From Basidiobolus meristosporus CBS 931.73 (lineage: Eukaryota; Basidiobolomycota; Basidiobolomycetes; Basidiobolales; Basidiobolaceae), in assembly GCA_002104905.1 (NCBI GenBank), contig MCFE01000884.1, positions 1 to 28,380 on the forward strand: a DNA stretch of 28,380 bases. The letters are read 5' to 3'. This document shows positions 1 through 10,892 of this stretch, in pieces (the first letter of the stretch is position 1; each line of letters starts with the position of its first letter). Under the pieces are notes generated by a model, which saw only the letters and a list, made by a program, of their open reading frames with translations, did no database searches and was not told the DNA's origin. The translations under genes and the position numbers were made by a program.

Positions 1-579
1 GAATGTCAAAGTAAGCTGTTGTCCAAACGCTCTTCTGTTGCTGTCAGCAGTGGGGTTTGGTTAGGAACCAGACAACTTTGCTTTATTTTTTGTTGGCATG
101 TATATGGAAGTGAGTCAAACCAAACGGAAAATAGTGTTACAAATACATGTGTATGTGGTGCCACAACTTAATTTATAATGCTTACTATGGCATGTCATCA
201 TTGAGTCTTACATTCATGTAGGTGCAATGTCTTAAATACAAGACTGTCTTAAGTTTATACAAGTATGGACTAAAAAGTGATATAATAGCATTACATTGTT
301 GAAGGTCAAACTGTTTGCCCCATGGACAAGACTACTTTGACTTAACACCATAAGAGAAGACAAAAAAAAACACGTGGCCATTGTAGCATGCCTCTCTGGC
401 ATGAAGCACACAGACAGCATAGGAAGTATTACAAGGATCATGGCCAGTGTTTGCCACCCAAGTCATATTTTACTATTCATTGGTCACTAGTGTACCAACC
501 TTATCTTGCTGGCCAGTTAATCCCTCTGTACTGGCATCTGGCTGTCTTTGTCACCTTGAGTAAACTGAGTTAGGTGAGT
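1..579. other. AT-rich stretch with no recognised gene
   Basis: I see no recognisable domain here. A short open frame on the plus strand (388-573, His/Tyr/Trp-rich, no clear family) lies just upstream of the Tnp2 relic. It could be the decayed N-terminal part of that transposase, which in fungal relatives often carries a Cys/His segment. CpG is scarce, as in the rest of the transposon compartment. Confidence 0.35.
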
Positions 580-1985
580 TTGTGATGCCTTTAGGCTCAC
601 CCCAGCCTTCTGAATATGGTACACAGAGTGATAGCTCTGACAAATAAGGCTCACTGATAGACTTTGAGCCTATCTCCCCTGACAGTAGTATCACATATGA
701 GCCTGGTCAAGTCCCTATATGCAATGAGACAACACCCTTTGAGACAAATGCCAAGGATACTTTATGGTGCCAAGTGAGCCCAGTTATCCATCTATTGGTG
801 AATCATGTGATGTTGTGGCTAGAGAAGTGGTGCATTTTCACTAATATCAGCAATGGGGGCTTTGAGGATTTATTACTAATTCTTGCCAAAATCATACCAG
901 GATGGAACTTTCCATGTATATGGTACAGGTGGACAACCATCATGTGGTGGGCAACATATGATCCAGAGACTGTCCTGATTCCAGCATGTGTTAACAGTCG
1001 CATGGCATTCACATCCAAAAATGCTGCCATTGCAATGTATTCAGATTCTCAGGAATCCACCACCATTGAGGGAAAACATTGCTCACACTGCAGATATAAT
1101 CTGGTCATACCCTGTCTGAGGAAGCTGATGCAGTCCAATAAGTACTGCAAAGCTATATAGTAAAGCACTTGGTATCCATCAAGAGCAAACATATCCAATA
1201 TACTTGATGGCAAACATTACAAACAGCCAAGTAGTAAGGGCTACTTTGAATTTATGTATAACCATGCTTATGCTTTAGCACTTGATAAGTTTGCATTAAA
1301 CAAGTACTTCACCAGCAGATCCTGCTGGCCACAGATTCTCATCAATCTGAATCTGCTGCCCATCTCACAGTGGCAGAGCAATAATCTGATGGTAGTCTCA
1401 CTGGTATCTGGGCCTAAATCACTGTCCAACCTGGATAGCTACCAGTGTCCATTGCTGGATGAATCTTGTATGCTTTCCAGTGGGATAATAGTAAATGGCG
1501 TCATGTAAAAGCACATATTATTATCTGCATTGAAGATACCCTAGCTATCAGCAAGATAGCAGGTTTTTCTGGGCACAATGAACAGTATTGCTGTCAAATG
1601 TGTGAGATCCAGGTGATTTACTCCGTAACTCACACACATTATTATTACCCAGACACCAGCACTAGGATCATCATCATCCCACAAAGAGAATGTACAGAAG
1701 TCAACATGCAATTGCAGCAAAGTTGGCAAGCTATAAGCCAACAGCTGAAATATGGAGTCAATTGGAAAACAGAGATACACAAAATAGAGGGTATTTGAGG
1801 AGCAAAAGCTTTCCACAGGGAGCAGTGCATTGGCTTTTCAGCAATATTCCTATACTAATGACCAAGTTGTAAATGGGGGATTTCAAGCCAATTGAGCCCT
1901 TTGCAATACTGGAGAAATTTGAAAGAGTTGGCAAGATATTACAGAGTATCTGCTACCCTAACCCTATGAAAAATTATTGAGATGA
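580..1985 (+). pseudogene. Tnp2-family (CACTA/EnSpm-like) transposase, decayed
   Basis: Cut-and-paste DNA transposase relic. Conceptual plus-strand reading across several frames shows the order of landmarks of the Tnp2 family. First comes an acidic Ser/Asp/Pro-rich linker (about 590-780). A segment reading GFEDLLLILAKIIPGWNFP (about 860-920) matches the usual 'F..LL.IL..I.P...LP' block. 'WPQILINLNLLP' and 'SGPKSLSNLDSYQCPLLDE' (about 1325-1460) match the 'WP..L...NLPP...GPK.P..LdSFL.PLv.El' block. Then come 'AISKIAGFSGHNEQYCCQMC' (about 1540-1605), the conserved 'GF.GH....C..C' motif, a YYYP motif, and 'VHWLFSNIPILMTKL' (about 1825-1870), which resembles the 'MHL.F.NI' block. Stops at about 1160, 1508 and 1870 and frame changes (1254 frame to 1466 frame to about 1690 frame) make it non-functional. 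No terminal inverted repeats were identified. The family call is firm; the exact ends are not. Confidence 0.75.
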
Positions 1986-2292
1986 TCCTATCAAAAGGCT
2001 GTCACAAAGTTAATGTTCCATGACTGAGAAGTACTGATCTCATCAGGACTCTGTCCAGAGACCATTGAAAAATAATTGTGCCCCATATTTTACAAAAAAC
2101 TTTGTCAAAATTTTTCATCACAACAATGTATAAATGGCTTTTGATTGGTTCCCTGCCAGTTTGCTCACTTTCTGATCCTGGACACTCTATCACCTCCTGA
2201 ATTTGTGTGCATTGATTGGCTATTGCCTCTTTTTCACACTCCTTACTTCCTGACTCAGCCGTTTCTCTTACTTTTCATGTGTACAAATTGAC
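1986..2292. other. no gene seen between two relics
   Basis: AT-rich, low CpG. Plus-strand readings give only short, stop-rich fragments that could be the badly decayed C-terminal part of the Tnp2 transposase, but no motif supports this. Confidence 0.3.
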
Positions 2293-3770
2293 TTATTTTG
2301 GTTGAAACTTCAGTTGTACCTCAATCGCCAATTGTATTGACCTATACAAGTCTCTATACCCTACACTAACATTAAGCCAAGCCCCACACTCAACAAGTAA
2401 CTCCATTAAAATCCACCACTCAATAAGTATTTCTGCTGTAATGCACTGGTGCCACAACTTTGGCAGGAACCCAACAGCTTTATGCCACTGTTCATTAACT
2501 GGTTTGCACACGTCCTGGTCTTCAGCTGGCACTGCAAGGTCCAGCTCCTCATCTGCCAGTCTTTGCAATAAATCCTTGCAATATTCCGGTGTGTTTTCTT
2601 GAGCACTGCTCTTGAAGAAGTGCTGCAACCTCTTAGTGTGCTTATTAATGCTCCAAAACTCCACTGAAGGCATTGTGATAGTCTTTCAAGCACTTGACAT
2701 TGTAGCCTTGTCTGTCAGTAGGATCTACACTCTGTCAACAATGGAGGATATGGAGGCTGTGGTATACAAATTGCCTTTTTCAGCATACTGATCTACCTTG
2801 CTGGAATGTAGCTCAACTGGCTGCACTTCCAACTCTTGTGAAAACAGCAGTTTTCTTTTTGGTGATTCTTCTTGGCTATGATGGGATTCAGTCTGTTCCT
2901 GGCTTGCGGTGTTAATTGTCAAGAACTGCAGTTTTTTTCATGCCTCCCTGTCTCAGGCTTGGGTAGACATTTTCCCTTTACCTTTACCTTTATCACTGCC
3001 AGGTCTTTCACTGCTACTTTGTCTGAGTGCTTCTTGTAAAGAACTATGTTTTCTCCTGGATAAATTCTGCTATGACGCATTTGTTTTGGCCTGCTTGTCC
3101 CTTGCTGGCACTCTTCTGGCAACCTGTTGTTTCTTTTCTACTTGTCTTGAGCTCTCAACTGTAGTCGTGATGGGCTCCTGTAAAAGCGGCTAGTTTTATC
3201 ACTGCCAGGTCCTTCACTGCTACTTTGACCGAGTGCTTCTTGAGTGGTACTACGCTTTTTCCTTGATAAATGTTGTGCTGGTGCATCCATGCCTGCCTGC
3301 TTGTCCTTAATTGGCACTCTTCCAGCTGCCTGACATCTCTTTGATGCTTGTCTGGAGCTTTTGGCCCTGCTTGTAACAGGCTCTTGAGGAAGCCGCTGGT
3401 TTTTAGCCATGGCACCCTTGTTCTTCTGCCTTTGATAGTTTCTGCTATTCTTAAGATACTTTCTTAGCATACCAATGCTGGCCCAAAATCCATATGCCCG
3501 TTTGAATCCAGGATAATGCTCATGGAACAAGTCAAGTGCATTCTGCTTAGCCTTGATTTCCTGATGGTCCCATGGTATGCCGGCCTTAAGGTGATGGCAT
3601 GCTAGACTTCTAACAGCCTCTTGTATATTATACCACTCTTCATAATTGCACTTAACGGTTTCACAAATCTTCAATGTCTTTTGATTTTTAGGCTTTGGTA
3701 TAAACACCACATTTTCTCCCTCCCATGCTGTGATAGGTTTTTCTGTGCGCTTTATCTTTGGGCACTGTTG
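2293..3770 (-). pseudogene. unrecognised multi-fragment gene, broken
   Basis: I do not recognise this protein. Successive minus-strand open segments at 3138-3710 (open further upstream to about 3770), 2919-3122, 2725-2922 and 2293-2673 read as one decayed gene of roughly 450-490 codons. The N-terminal part has a hydrophilic globular look, with a block reading EEWYNIQEAVRSLACHHLKA followed by GIPWDHQE. The middle is Lys/Arg/Gln/Ser-rich and low complexity and carries an internal duplication (2991-3404). The C-terminal part is Trp- and Leu-rich, with a WHKAVGFLPKLWHQC segment. At least three frame breaks separate the pieces. It lies tail-to-tail with the Tnp2 relic and abuts the truncated gypsy RT at about 3770-3790. 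It may be the second gene of the same DNA transposon or a captured gene. No function is claimed. Confidence 0.45.
2991..3404. repeat. two-copy diverged tandem repeat, period 206 bp
   Basis: The block starting TATCACTGCCAGGTC at 2991 starts again at 3197. The two units (2991-3196 and 3197-about 3404) align along their length with many substitutions, including the ACTGCTACTTTG and GAGTGCTTCTTG segments and the GCGGCTAGTTTT / GCCGCTGGTTTT ends. On the minus strand they encode two versions of a Lys/Arg/Gln/Ser-rich segment. 206 is not a multiple of three, so the duplication, or later indels, disrupts the frame. Confidence 0.8.
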
Positions 3771-3786
3771 GTGTGCTTCAAAGACT

Positions 3787-5884
3787 ATACAGTGTTCCTG
3801 CTACGCTCCAGTGGATGATTGACAAGTTGCTAGGAAATTTACAATGCAAATGTGCTCTTCTGTAACTGGACAACAGCATGAGATAATTCCCCCAATGTAG
3901 AAGAACATATACATGGTGTGCAACATATCCTGACAGCCCTCCTTGAAAACCAACTCCAACTACATCCCAAGAAGTGCCATTTCCTCTACACAAAATTGTT
4001 GTTCCTGGGCCACAAGATCTTGGCAGATGGGATATACCCATCTACCTCACTCCTAAAAGCCACTCAAGATACACCTGCACTAAAGGATATCAATGCAGTG
4101 TTGGGATTCCTAGGATTAGTCGGCTACTATTGTTGCTTTATTAAAAACCTTGCAACAATAGCAGCCCCCCTGTACAAAATGATGCAAAAAGGCCAGTATT
4201 TTGTGTGGTTGGAGCCTCAAAGTGAGCATTTGATCAGCTGAAACATTCCTTGATGTCACCACCAGTGTTATATTTTCCCAATTGGGATCCAAGATTTTTT
4301 ATTAACTGTGACAGAAGTCTTACCAGTATAGGTGTTGTACTGGGATAATACTACTAACCCTTCAAATTTCACCCTTGGTTATGTGAGCCATTTGATAAAC
4401 AAACAGAAATGTCACTACCCTGTTACCAAGATAGAATGTCTGGCTGTTGTTTATTCAATTAGGCAATTCCATACATACATACATGGTTGCTGGCTCACAA
4501 TAGTAACAGACAACAGCACGCTGATCTGGCTGATAAAAACTAAAGACTTTACTGGTCAACTAGCATGTTGGGCCCTGTGCCTACAGGAATACAACTTCAA
4601 AATAGATCATTGTACTGGCAAGAAACACCTGGATGTAGACTTCCTCAGTTGTTATCCTGTTTGCCAAGTACATGTCAGCAATGACTACAAGGATGTAATC
4701 TGCTTTGAAAGAAGAGGGAAGTACCCCAAACACGTTGTTACAAACAAGCAGAAGAGAGACTTTCAAAGGAAATGGTGTCAATACAAAGTATAAGAAAACC
4801 AATTATGGTTCCTCCAAGGACAGCTCAGAGTTGAGGTACCCCAGGTAACTGCCTGCCAAGAAATCCTACAAGAAAGACATATGTCATTAGGACATGCTAA
4901 CCCCCTAACAACATATAAAATGTTAAGAAAGATGTTTTACTGGAAAAAAATGATGACCAATGTCATGAATATGGTTCAAAGATGCTCCACCTGGGTAAGA
5001 TTTAACCAAAGTCACATGATAGGGTCAACTTCACCAATACCACTTGGCCTAACCTTCCACTGGGTAGGGATTGACTTTTTTGGCCCCTTCATGAAAACAA
5101 AGAATGGAGAACAATCCATAATAATTGCTACCAATTATTTCTCAAGGTGGGTAGAAGCCCAAGCTGTTCAAAATAAGGATCAGAAGACAACCGCCCAATT
5201 CATTCTAGAACACCTCATCTGCTGGCACAGATATCCTCAGATACTCCTGTCCAACACTGGTGGTTCCTTCCTGAATGACACCATGGCCATTTTGTGAAAA
5301 ATGGTGGGCATGAAACAGGTCTTCACAGCCATGTATCACCCCCAGACCAACAGATTACCCTAGAGGATGAGCCAGATTTGTTACCGCATAATAAAGAAGC
5401 TTCACAGGGAACTTCCCCAGTCATGGGCCAGAGTGCTCCCACTGACACTCCTAGTAATGGATACAATACCAAATACTACAACATGTTTCTCCCTGTACAA
5501 AGTTCTGTATGGATGAAGGCCCAAATGGCATGAAGAAGCTGGATTGACAATGCAAGGTGTCCCCTTGACAACACATACTAGCTACATAGAGAGGTTGATA
5601 CACCATATTGCCCACCCATACATAAAAGTATTCAAAAATGTCAACAAGCTCCTTGCTCCTTCACCTAAATATGGGAAACTAATGGGACAAAAGTGGAAAC
5701 CAGGAGATAAAGTGTGGTACAACCAAACTGTTGCAAGCCTCAAGTTTTGCCCACACTATACACCCCAATGGATTGGCCCTTGCACCATTATTAGTTTGGA
5801 CCACAGGCCAAAGTACACCATCACCCTAAACAATAAGACAATCAGCAATGTAGCACCAGCCCATCTGAAACCAAAGTGTGATTA
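3787..5884 (+). pseudogene. gypsy 1 pol: partial RT, RNase H, integrase
   Basis: RT starts abruptly at a 'VPATLQWMIDKLLGNL' block (3794), the 'APATFQ..M' region. The following 'YLDD' catalytic box has decayed to stop-LDN. The RT thumb follows (LHPKKCHFLYTKLLFLGHK, about 3955-4015; then the VLGFLGLVGYYCCFIKNLA block, about 4100-4155). RNase H covers about 4225-4660 (FINCDRSLTSIGVVL; TDNSTL). The integrase zinc finger (RHMSLGHAN... then CSTW instead of CxxC) lies at about 4870-5000. In the core, the first Asp is present in VGIDFFGPF, the second Asp reads SNTGG (Asp to Asn), and the Glu after HPQTN is a stop at 5361-5363. A GPY/F-like domain (WIGPCTIISL, about 5770) ends before the stop at about 5882. 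In-frame stops also occur at 4791, 5295 and 5514, and a frame shift and return lies at about 4225-4330. It is inactive. Confidence 0.88.
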
Positions 5885-6003
5885 AACAATTATCAGGACA
5901 AGGATAGAGGAAGACACAGGATACATACAAAGGTTATTAGAGAAGATTTTAGTTGATATAGGTACAAATGATATATGCAAGGAAGTTTGCCTAAAAAGCA
6001 AAA

Positions 6004-6881
6004 CAAAAGAATGCATATGGAAAGTGCCAAAGGAAACAGTTCACCCAAAACTGGCAATACCCCTCCCACTAGCAAGAACCAAGATGATATCAAAAACAAG
6101 ACCAACTTGTAGGTGCTGAGTGATATGATACAAGCAATTTGTGCAAGAACAGCCACCTATAAAGAGTTGCTTGCTGGAGCAGTCATGCTGATACAAGACA
6201 CAATCAGAGAGGGACAATACAAGTTATCCATGCCAATACAAAGTATGGAGATACTACCCAAGAAGACCATGTACCACCTGAGAGGAGGTTCCTTGATCAT
6301 TAAGGAGAAGGACACCACACTGATTCCTGTATCCATACGGGACAATGTCAGGCAGAAGATCAATGGAACCAACTGTTGTGCCTTCACAAGACCTCAAGAG
6401 CCCCCCTCTTTTGTTGCATACTTGCCATTAATAGATACCACCATTGTTGAGGTGTACACAGACCTGGTACAAGCCGCAAAGCACCAGAAGTAGAACTACC
6501 AATCAAAGAAATCTTCTGAGAAATATGCAAACATCTCAAACCACATTTCCATAAGGAACCATCCTAGAGAAGATATGCAAACAGATTGAATACAATGGCC
6601 TGTTAACCCTTGCAATCCACCAAGTTGCAGTGCTACAATTATTACAGTGGTTTACCATACCTCCACTCAGGAATCAGTACAAAATTGAACTCCAAGAAGC
6701 CAAAGAAACCACTACAGACTCTGTAGAGACCATGAGGCAAGTGCAAAAGTGCCTCAAATGTGCCACAGTTTCTACAGAAGAATTACAATACATTTTGGAC
6801 AAAGCAAAATCTTGTTATCAACTATGGGTGACTGCCAACCAAGTGTATGCCCTCTTCAAAAGGTCCCTGCCATTATATTGA
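6004..6881 (+). pseudogene. gypsy 1 additional ORF downstream of integrase, unknown
   Basis: The region between the end of integrase and the LTR is not empty. One frame runs from about 6010 through a polar Ser/Asn/Lys/Pro-rich start, a stop at about 6108, and then a 126-codon open segment (6113-6493; contains LRGGSLIIKEKDTTLIPVSI). A second open segment at 6630-6881 (Gln/Glu/Lys-rich, with paired Cys in KCLKCA) follows after frame breaks. I recognise no family and see no signal peptide or membrane segment that would suggest an envelope. It may be a third ORF specific to this gypsy lineage, or a gag-like protein displaced to the 3' side. The composition (CpG-poor, Thr/Gln-rich) matches the pol region. 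Confidence 0.45.
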
Positions 6882-7221
6882 ACACAACAAGGACAAGCCC
6901 CAACAACATTTGCAAGACAAAGAAGCAAGACTTTATCACATTATTGCATCACCTCTTGTTCTCCAGCCCTCCCAAGGAGCTTAACCAAAACCCTATGGTT
7001 GGATAATTGTTTGACTCTGTGGAAAACATCCCTTGAACAACACCAGCCACACCCCACTCTGCCACCAAATGGTATCAGGTACTTGCCCACAACCCCCTTG
7101 TAAGCAACAACCAGCAATGGTACTATGGTAACTCCCCATGCTCTGTAAACAAAATCAACCATGGAGAAGCAAGTTAGTCAAAGAACTTTGAGGACAAAGC
7201 TCACTCTTAACCCCCAGGACA
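6882..7221. other. untranslated 3' region of gypsy 1 before the LTR
   Basis: No open frame with recognisable content. The stretch AACTTTGAGGACAAAG (about 7178-7195) sits just upstream of the presumed LTR start, near where a polypurine tract is expected; it is only weakly purine-rich. Confidence 0.4.
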
Positions 7222-7546
7222 TGTGAGTACTAAATGTAGTACCCACTCTTTGCCCAAGAGTTCTCCTCAGAGTCCTGTGCAAAGTCCCCCAGTATCCTCC
7301 CTATGATTCCCCCACACATCCTCCCTCCTGTTCCTGCTCTTATCTAGTTAGAATAATTACCATAACAGGAAGATGTTCACACCCCTATTTGATCACACAT
7401 TGTCTATTATCTAAGCCCCCCCAAGTGATATATATATATCCAATTGAATCAAGTGATAGAACAAAAAGATTTGGATGGAATAAACACAGGTCTTTATTAC
7501 CTTGCTACCTTCTATCAGAAACTATTCTGAGCCAAGTAGTACTTAC
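7222..7546 (+). repeat. 3' LTR of gypsy 1 (about 325 bp)
   Basis: Begins TGTGAGTACTAAATG and ends near TAGTACTTAC, giving imperfect terminal inverted repeats (TGTGAGTACTA against TAGTACTTAC). It sits directly downstream of the gypsy 1 coding region and contains a TATA-like run and a polyadenylation hexamer in the expected order. No second copy is in the window, so the ends rest on the inverted repeats and internal signals only. The right end within a few bases of 7546 joins directly to gypsy 2 sequence. Confidence 0.6.
7427..7484 (+). promoter_or_regulatory. LTR TATA-like run and AATAAA signal
   Basis: A (TA)n run (GATATATATATATC, 7427-7440) is followed 39 bp later by AATAAA (7479-7484). This is the usual order of promoter and polyadenylation signal around the R region of a retroelement LTR. 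Confidence 0.5.
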
Positions 7547-7589
7547 CTGACCTACAAGCTCTCCTACTCACCAAGTGCAGTCAGTAATA

Positions 7590-9290
7590 ACCCACAGATT
7601 TTTGCATATGCTGATGTAACTCCCTTATGACCTCCTGATTCACACCAATGCAATCTGGAATGATCATTCTTGTCATATATGTACTGTCAAGGAGCTTCAT
7701 GTCTGCTTTTTCTGAAAAGTGCACTGTCCTGCAGTATAAGCTTCAACGCCTTCTTTTTAAAGTTTGTGCATTGCTTTGTGATTGGCTCCTGGTATGTGTT
7801 ACAGTGTAATATCAAGAATCTGGATGTATGATATTCCCCATGCTAGAATAGGATCAGGAAAAAGCTCCAACTTATTCCGCATTCCAGATAATGGCTGAGC
7901 ATCAACCTCCAGTGTGATGCGTACTCCCAATAAGTAAGGTTTTAGCTTTCTGAGCACATAGAGTATTCCCATTGCTTCTTTCTTGATAGATGGATAGTTA
8001 AGCTCATTTCCTATGAATAGTCTTCTAAGATATTTGCAAGGTTGTCAGTGATGATCTTCTGTAACTTCAATCATGATTCCACCAACCCCAATTCCAGAGC
8101 TATCAGCTGATACATTGATTGATTGTGAATCAATAACACTGTAGTCTATAGCTGCTAAGACAGGTGGCTTTGGTAATGACTCAAGCAATGTTGGCATTGC
8201 ATTTACATGTACTTCACGCCACTCAAGTTTCTGGTTTTTCTGCAATAGTGGAGTCAGTGACTTAGCAATTTGAGCATAGTTCTTGATCCAGATTCCGAAT
8301 AGACCAGTAAGTCCTAATAGTTGTCTGACTTTACACATATTGCTTGGTGTCTTCCAATTAGTGCCAATCAAAGTCTTGCAAGGTCAGGCAATCTCCTTTC
8401 TTCAGCAACAAGTTCACCTAAAATGATTGCTTTGTTGTAGCCAAACTTGCATTTGGCTCCAGATACAGTCAGACCAGAAGCTTGAAGTTTCTTCATGACC
8501 CATTCAGCTGTGCATTTGTAATCATAAACACATCTTCTGACTTGAGTCAAGACATTTGATGTATCTTTTTCTGTGAACTTATTCTTAACTGCAATGTCAT
8601 CAAGAAATGGTTGGCATATTTCAGGGAAACAGTCATCCAAAACCTCGATCATTGCATGTTGATAATTTTGCACAGAGTTAGTCTATCTTTGAGGAATTGT
8701 TGTCATCCTGATGAGTCCTATTGGTGTATCCATAGCAGTGGAATCTCTGGAGTCAGGATCCAGAAGTTTTTAGTCATATCCTTAATAAAGATCCAATGTT
8801 GTAATAGGAGGATATCCAGTAAGTGACTCAAAATACTCATGTTGTATGGGTGGTTGTATAGTATCTTCAATGGTGACCTTATTTAAGTGCTGTATATCTT
8901 GAACAAACCATAGACTTCCATTTTTCTTCAATGGTATAGACCATGAATTACAAGGCAGTCCATAGCTATATTTAATGACTCCACTTTGAAATCTTGATTG
9001 TAGTATTTCAATTACTTTGTTCGGCAATCTTGAGGGAATATGATATGATACCAGTGCCCATGGTGTATGTTTAATGGTATGGATCTTAGCTGGGGGAAAT
9101 AGCTCTGTGAATCAATATCCCCTTTGTGCATCTTTAAATGCAAAGTCATTGTCATAGCTTTGTAGCATAGTCAAAAAGAGACTTTTCCCCTTAGTGGTAA
9201 GAGTAGTCCCAATAGCTAACTCCTTGAGCTTCTCTTCTGCAAGTCTGATTTTTTCATATTTGTGCAAAGGCTCCATTTAAGGGTTATTGT
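7590..9290 (-). pseudogene. gypsy 2 pol: RT, RNase H, start of integrase
   Basis: The minus strand from about 9290 shows the block preceding gypsy RTs (DFAFKDAQRGY; then HTPWALVSYHIPSRLPNKV), then RT with SGVIKYSYGLPCNSW and FVQDIQHLNKVTIEDT (about 9000-8860). An FLDD catalytic box (CQPFLDDIAVKN, about 8600) and a thumb 'LQASGLTVSGAKCKFG' follow. RNase H contains LEVDAQPLSGM (about 7910) and ends in 'HIPGANHKA' (about 7800). 'REGLH/ELHQHM' at about 7625 looks like the first His of the integrase zinc finger, after which the sequence is lost. Stops and frame changes at about 8700-8780, 8371, 8044 and 7815 make it non-functional. The FLDD aspartates are intact. Confidence 0.82.
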
Positions 9291-9565
9291 GCGCAGATGG
9301 TGAGATTCCAGTAGATACTGGCTTTGCTTTCAATGCAACTGGCTTATACTTGGTATTTGTCTTACTTGTTGTTGGCAGAATGAAGTGTTGATCATAAAAC
9401 TAAATATCCTTATGAACCTGAATATTTTGTACTGAATTGAGTCAGCATTTCTTGGATTATTCTCTTCTGCTGCACAAAAGGCTGTTTTTTTTTTGGTTGT
9501 CAGATGTGATTGTCAACCATAAGCTTCCTTCAGGTCTGTTATCAGCTTGCAGAAGAGATTTTCTT

Positions 9566-10110
9566 TCATTTGGTCATCCCAACATACCTCAAAGTGGGCC
9601 AATTGGCAACAATCATAAAGGGAGAAGTAACCCTAATACTTCCAATTTCAACTGGTACAGAGTGACAAAGTCCAAGTATCTTCTCTGTTGCACCTGTAGC
9701 AGTTCCCATATTCCAGTCAACTTTTGTCAATGGCAATTTGATTTTATAAGTCATAGCAGTGATGGCATTGATTTCTGATCCAGCATCAAAAACATATTCC
9801 ACTTCAGCATTGCTGATTGTAGCAGCATAGAATCCTGTTGTAATAGAGTAAAAGGCTTATTCAACTTCAAATTGTAGCTTTTCACTTGATAACATTGTTG
9901 AAGATTGTGCTTGATAATTCATGAGGATATCCTTGCTCATAGGTTTAACCATTCAAGACAGTAGCTGATTGAGATTGTTAATAGCAGTGATCATTTTGTA
10001 ATTTGTAAGTTGTGGAAATGGAGATTTCCAGAATTTGTCAATAACTTTCCTTGTAATTACAGTAGTGTCATACTTGGATTGAGATTGCAAGTGTTCTTTT
10101 TGGATTTTTT
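9566..10110 (-). pseudogene. gypsy 2 retropepsin and upstream linker
   Basis: Aspartic protease of the gag-pol polyprotein. The active-site motif reads FDAGSEINAI (about 9780), a D-A-G in place of the usual D-S/T-G, followed by the flap/strand region with GTATGATEKILG and the C-terminal ILGLCHSVPVEIG-like segment (about 9690-9640). Upstream, to about 10100, the frame reads as a polar linker (VIDKFWKSPFPQLTNYKMI and so on) with stops. The upstream frame ends where the LTR-like block 10128-10478 begins. Confidence 0.72.
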
Positions 10111-10127
10111 GTCATGATCTACTGCTC

Positions 10128-10478
10128 AAATGTTTAAGTTAGATTAGTTTTTAGTCTAGTCAATTAAGTGTATGTTTAACCTATCAGTATATCAGTGTTA
10201 TCTATCAAAGCAGTAGCATTAGTCAGCAAATGAATCAGTAGATTTTTATCAGACAGGAATAGATACATTGAGCAGGATCTTATTGGGTGATGACAATGCA
10301 ATCCAATGAGTCATCAGCTACTGCCTAAATTGGGCAATATAATTAGTCAGCAATGGATCTGGTAAAATGTATATAAGGAGCTGCTGGAACTTCAACAAAA
10401 ATCAGTTCAAGTTTTAGTCAATACAATACTAGCTAAACTCCCTATTCCTCCACAACTCTTATACCAAGACTTATTACA
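10128..10478 (+). repeat. LTR-like insertion (possible solo LTR), plus orientation
   Basis: A non-coding AT-rich block of about 350 bp splits the gypsy 2 polyprotein reading. It starts TGTTTAAGT and ends ACTTATTACA, which are imperfect inverted ends. It contains GTATATAAGG (about 10368-10377), a good TATA element on the plus strand. I could not see a convincing target-site duplication, so this is a candidate only. Confidence 0.4.
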
Positions 10479-10892
10479 TTTTGATGCTTCTGGCTTTACT
10501 AGTACTTCAACAACTGGCTGATTTTTTGTTGGTTCACACTTTTTTAGGGTTATTCACTGTTTTCTCCTGTCAATAAGGCAATTAAATTCTTCAACTTCCT
10601 CTTTTTCTATTAGATATTCTTGAACCTGCCCTAATAGGTCTGATATTGTGAGTACATAATGTTGTGGTGGTGTAGAGGCACTCCTGGGAGGAGCTACACC
10701 ACTCAAGGTGTATGGGGTGACCAATGGGTGCAATAGCCTGTGGGCCTAAACTGCAAGTGTCTTTGTCAATATGTCACTATGGTAAAAGCTCCTGCTTCTC
10801 CAGCTTCCTAGGTGCTCCAAGTGTCTCCAAAGGCCTCTGTGTGTCTTGTGCACTCCCCTGAAAAGCTCCTTGATGGCAGGTCTGAGATGTAA
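10479..10892 (-). pseudogene. gag-like fragment plus leader and primer-binding site
   Basis: The minus strand from about 10760 to 10490 is open apart from a stop and reads a Pro/Ser/Thr-rich segment, then ISDLLGQVQEYLIEKEEVEE, an acidic helix-like piece. Upstream, 10770-10892 looks like a retroelement leader. It begins at GTTACATCTCAGACC right next to the TGTTG end of the following LTR-like block. The same layout (GGTTA.. beside TGTTG) flanks the two copia LTRs, so this is probably a primer-binding site. The coding fragment may be the gag start of a separate element. Confidence 0.4.

Larger units (their letters stand above)
3787..7546 (+). mobile_element. Ty3/gypsy retrotransposon 1, 5'-truncated
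   Basis: LTR retrotransposon relic. It has the last third of reverse transcriptase, RNase H, integrase with a GPY/F-type C-terminal domain, an extra ORF and a 3' LTR. Gag, protease, most of RT and the 5' LTR are absent. The left edge abuts the unrecognised minus-strand relic, so the 5' half was deleted or displaced by later insertion. RT-RH-INT order puts it in the Ty3/gypsy group. Its right end interrupts the integrase of gypsy element 2. Confidence 0.85.

Noticed and set aside
3918-4241. CRISPR, toxin or bacterial defence genes as the hidden system
   Set aside because: Nothing prokaryotic is present; the window is fungal genes plus decayed retroelements.
6004-6881. Envelope gene of an errantivirus-like element
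   Set aside because: No signal peptide, membrane span, furin-like site or fusion-peptide-like stretch can be seen.
9437-9778. Plus-strand open frame of 113 codons
   Set aside because: It is the antisense shadow of the gypsy 2 protease and linker, which have the DAG motif on the minus strand.
10660-10760. Simple continuation of gypsy 2 gag
   Set aside because: Not rejected fully, but the leader-like sequence and PBS-like motif just upstream make a separate gag start as likely.
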